Source: Chryseobacterium sp. JUb7
Lineage (GTDB): Bacteria > Bacteroidota > Bacteroidia > Flavobacteriales > Weeksellaceae
Direction of reading: 5' to 3'
DNA: 64,000 nt
Assembly (NCBI RefSeq): GCF_024806495.1
Contig: NZ_JANUFF010000003.1
Location: 1 to 64,000 of the forward strand
The position numbers and the translations under genes were made by a program. Positions 62,722-64,000 of the stretch are shown piece by piece. Below the pieces are notes generated by a model. The model did no database searches, was not told the DNA's origin, and was given only the letters and a program-made list of their open reading frames with translations. The number at the start of each line of letters is the position of its first letter. Position 1 is the first letter of the stretch.

Positions 62722-64000
62722 ATGAAAATCGAGAACATTAAACAACCTTTTATTGATATATTTCCCGGGGATTTTTCACGCAACACCATGCAAAGAAATA
62801 CTCCCAAAGTTTTGTTTTCCACTACTGAACCAGCAGGCTTTACGACTCCAGAATTAATTATATTTAATAATGAACTTTCTGAAGAAATAGGTCTTGGAAA
62901 ATTTGAAGAAAACGATTTGAACTTTCTTGCCGGCACAAATCTTCCGAAAAATATTCAATCATATGCAACAGCTTACGCAGGCCATCAGTTTGGAAACTGG
63001 GCAGGACAGCTTGGTGATGGAAGAGCTATTCTGGCAGGAGAAATCACTAACAAAGACGGAAAGAAAACCGAAATACAATGGAAAGGAGCCGGAGCGACTC
63101 CCTACTCAAGACATGCGGACGGCAGAGCAGTTTTAAGATCCTCCCTCAGAGAATATTTAATGAGTGAAGCCATGTACCATCTGGGAATTCCTACTACCCG
63201 AGCATTAAGCTTAAGCCTCACCGGAGAAAATGTAGTCCGGGACATGATGTACGATGGGAATCCACAAGAAGAAAAAGGAGCTGTAGTGATCCGAACAGCA
63301 GAAAGCTTTCTTCGTTTTGGGCACTTCGAATTAATGTCTGCTCAACGAGAATACAGTACTTTACAGGATCTTGTTGATTTTACAATAGAGAACTACTTTA
63401 CGGAAATCAACTCTGAAGGAGCTCAAAAATATAAAGACTTTTTTGAAAACATTTCAAAACGAACAGCAGATTTAATGGTAGAATGGTTTAGAGTAGGCTT
63501 TGTTCATGGTGTAATGAATACAGATAATATGTCTGTTCTGGGATTAACAATAGACTACGGTCCTTTTTCAATGATGGATGAATATGATTTAAACTTCACC
63601 CCAAACACTACAGATCTGCCCGGAAGAAGATATGCTTTTGGAAAACAAGGTCAAATTTCACAGTGGAATCTTTGGCAGCTCGCAAATGCTCTTCATCCTT
63701 TAATAAAAGATGAAAAATTTTTGGAAGAAACATTAAATAATTATGGAAATTACTTCTGGGAGCAGCATGATAAAATGCTTTGCCGAAAATTTGGATTCGA
63801 CCAGCTTCTTGATGGGGATGAAGAATTCTTCACCAACTGGCAAGGTCTGATGCAGGAATTACAACTTGATTACACTTTATTCTTCAGCCAGATTGAGAAA
63901 TTTGACAAAGAAACAGATCTAAGAAAGCAATTTGAAAATATTTCTTATCATTCTTTAAATAATCAGAATTTAGATAAAATTGCAAATTTCATAAATTCAT
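62722..64000 (+). CDS. selO: SelO-family protein adenylyltransferase (YdiU), 3' end outside window
   Basis: An open frame of 426 codons from the ATG at 62722 to the edge, with no stop. Pseudokinase-fold enzyme that AMPylates proteins; in E. coli it acts in redox homeostasis. Clear SelO signatures: AYAGHQFGNWAGQLGDGRAI (nucleotide loop), KGAGATPYSRHADGRAVLRS, PTTRALSLSLTGENVVRDMM, and the catalytic segment FVHGVMNTDNMSVLGLTIDY followed by GPFSMMD. Members of this family run to about 480-520 residues, so roughly 60-100 C-terminal residues are missing. Confidence 0.95.
   Translation, partial: MKIENIKQPFIDIFPGDFSRNTMQRNTPKVLFSTTEPAGFTTPELIIFNNELSEEIGLGKFEENDLNFLAGTNLPKNIQSYATAYAGHQFGNWAGQLGDGRAILAGEITNKDGKKTEIQWKGAGATPYSRHADGRAVLRSSLREYLMSEAMYHLGIPTTRALSLSLTGENVVRDMMYDGNPQEEKGAVVIRTAESFLRFGHFELMSAQREYSTLQDLVDFTIENYFTEINSEGAQKYKDFFENISKRTADLMVEWFRVGFVHGVMNTDNMSVLGLTIDYGPFSMMDEYDLNFTPNTTDLPGRRYAFGKQGQISQWNLWQLANALHPLIKDEKFLEETLNNYGNYFWEQHDKMLCRKFGFDQLLDGDEEFFTNWQGLMQELQLDYTLFFSQIEKFDKETDLRKQFENISYHSLNNQNLDKIANFINS

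Overview
The window looks like chromosomal DNA of a Flavobacteriia member, most likely Chryseobacterium or a close Weeksellaceae relative. The evidence is AT-rich DNA, almost no Shine-Dalgarno sequences, Bacteroidota -7 boxes (TAnnTTTG) ahead of many starts, a T9SS-sorted protein, GldH, a type III glutamine synthetase, and many MKK..FAQ-type signal peptides. The first 81 bases are a pure C run, probably an assembly artefact.

Layout. 0.2-6.7 kb: glycyl-tRNA synthetase, a secreted unknown, an M48 protease, a beta-lactamase-fold hydrolase and a YdeI-like protein. 6.8-22.3 kb: a umuC-type Y-family polymerase gene cut in two by a 14.26-kb insertion. The two pieces rejoin in frame into a 423-residue protein. 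The insertion carries three consecutive tyrosine recombinases in the recombinase-in-trio (RIT) arrangement, a candidate structured RNA with its own promoter and terminator, an IS3-like element inside a small unknown gene, gene remnants, a class A beta-lactamase, two surface-protein genes and a decayed IS3 copy. 22.4-28.1 kb: an unusual regulon of a cytoplasmic M15 peptidoglycan peptidase, an unknown protein, a patatin-like phospholipase, a very acidic 56-residue protein, three tandem leucine-rich-repeat paralogues and a WYL-domain regulator. Its four promoters share one covarying palindrome (ACGWC-N7-GWCG) exactly 11 bp upstream of the -7 box. This is the strongest candidate for an undescribed system.

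28.2-64 kb is mostly core genome. It holds a TonB-C protein, tadA, a GNAT gene, coaX, an M1 peptidase, a DinB protein, type III glutamine synthetase, an NlpC/P60 lipoprotein, the rod-shape operon mreB-mreC-mreD-pbp2-rodA, the haem run hemA-hemC-hemD-hemE, a nitroreductase, a T9SS substrate, sufS, prs-rplY, an SGNH lipoprotein with a FadL-like porin, ricT-gldH-PBP1A, and a selO gene that runs off the right edge.

How the parts work together. The rod operon and PBP1A build the cell wall. The hem genes take glutamyl-tRNA to uroporphyrinogen III and then coproporphyrinogen. The RIT-type recombinases probably integrated the 14-kb island, which brought in the beta-lactamase and destroyed the polymerase gene. 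The palindrome regulon puts a wall hydrolase and a phospholipase under one likely WYL-family switch; a lysis, defence or inter-bacterial role is inference only. No tRNA, rRNA or CRISPR array was seen.
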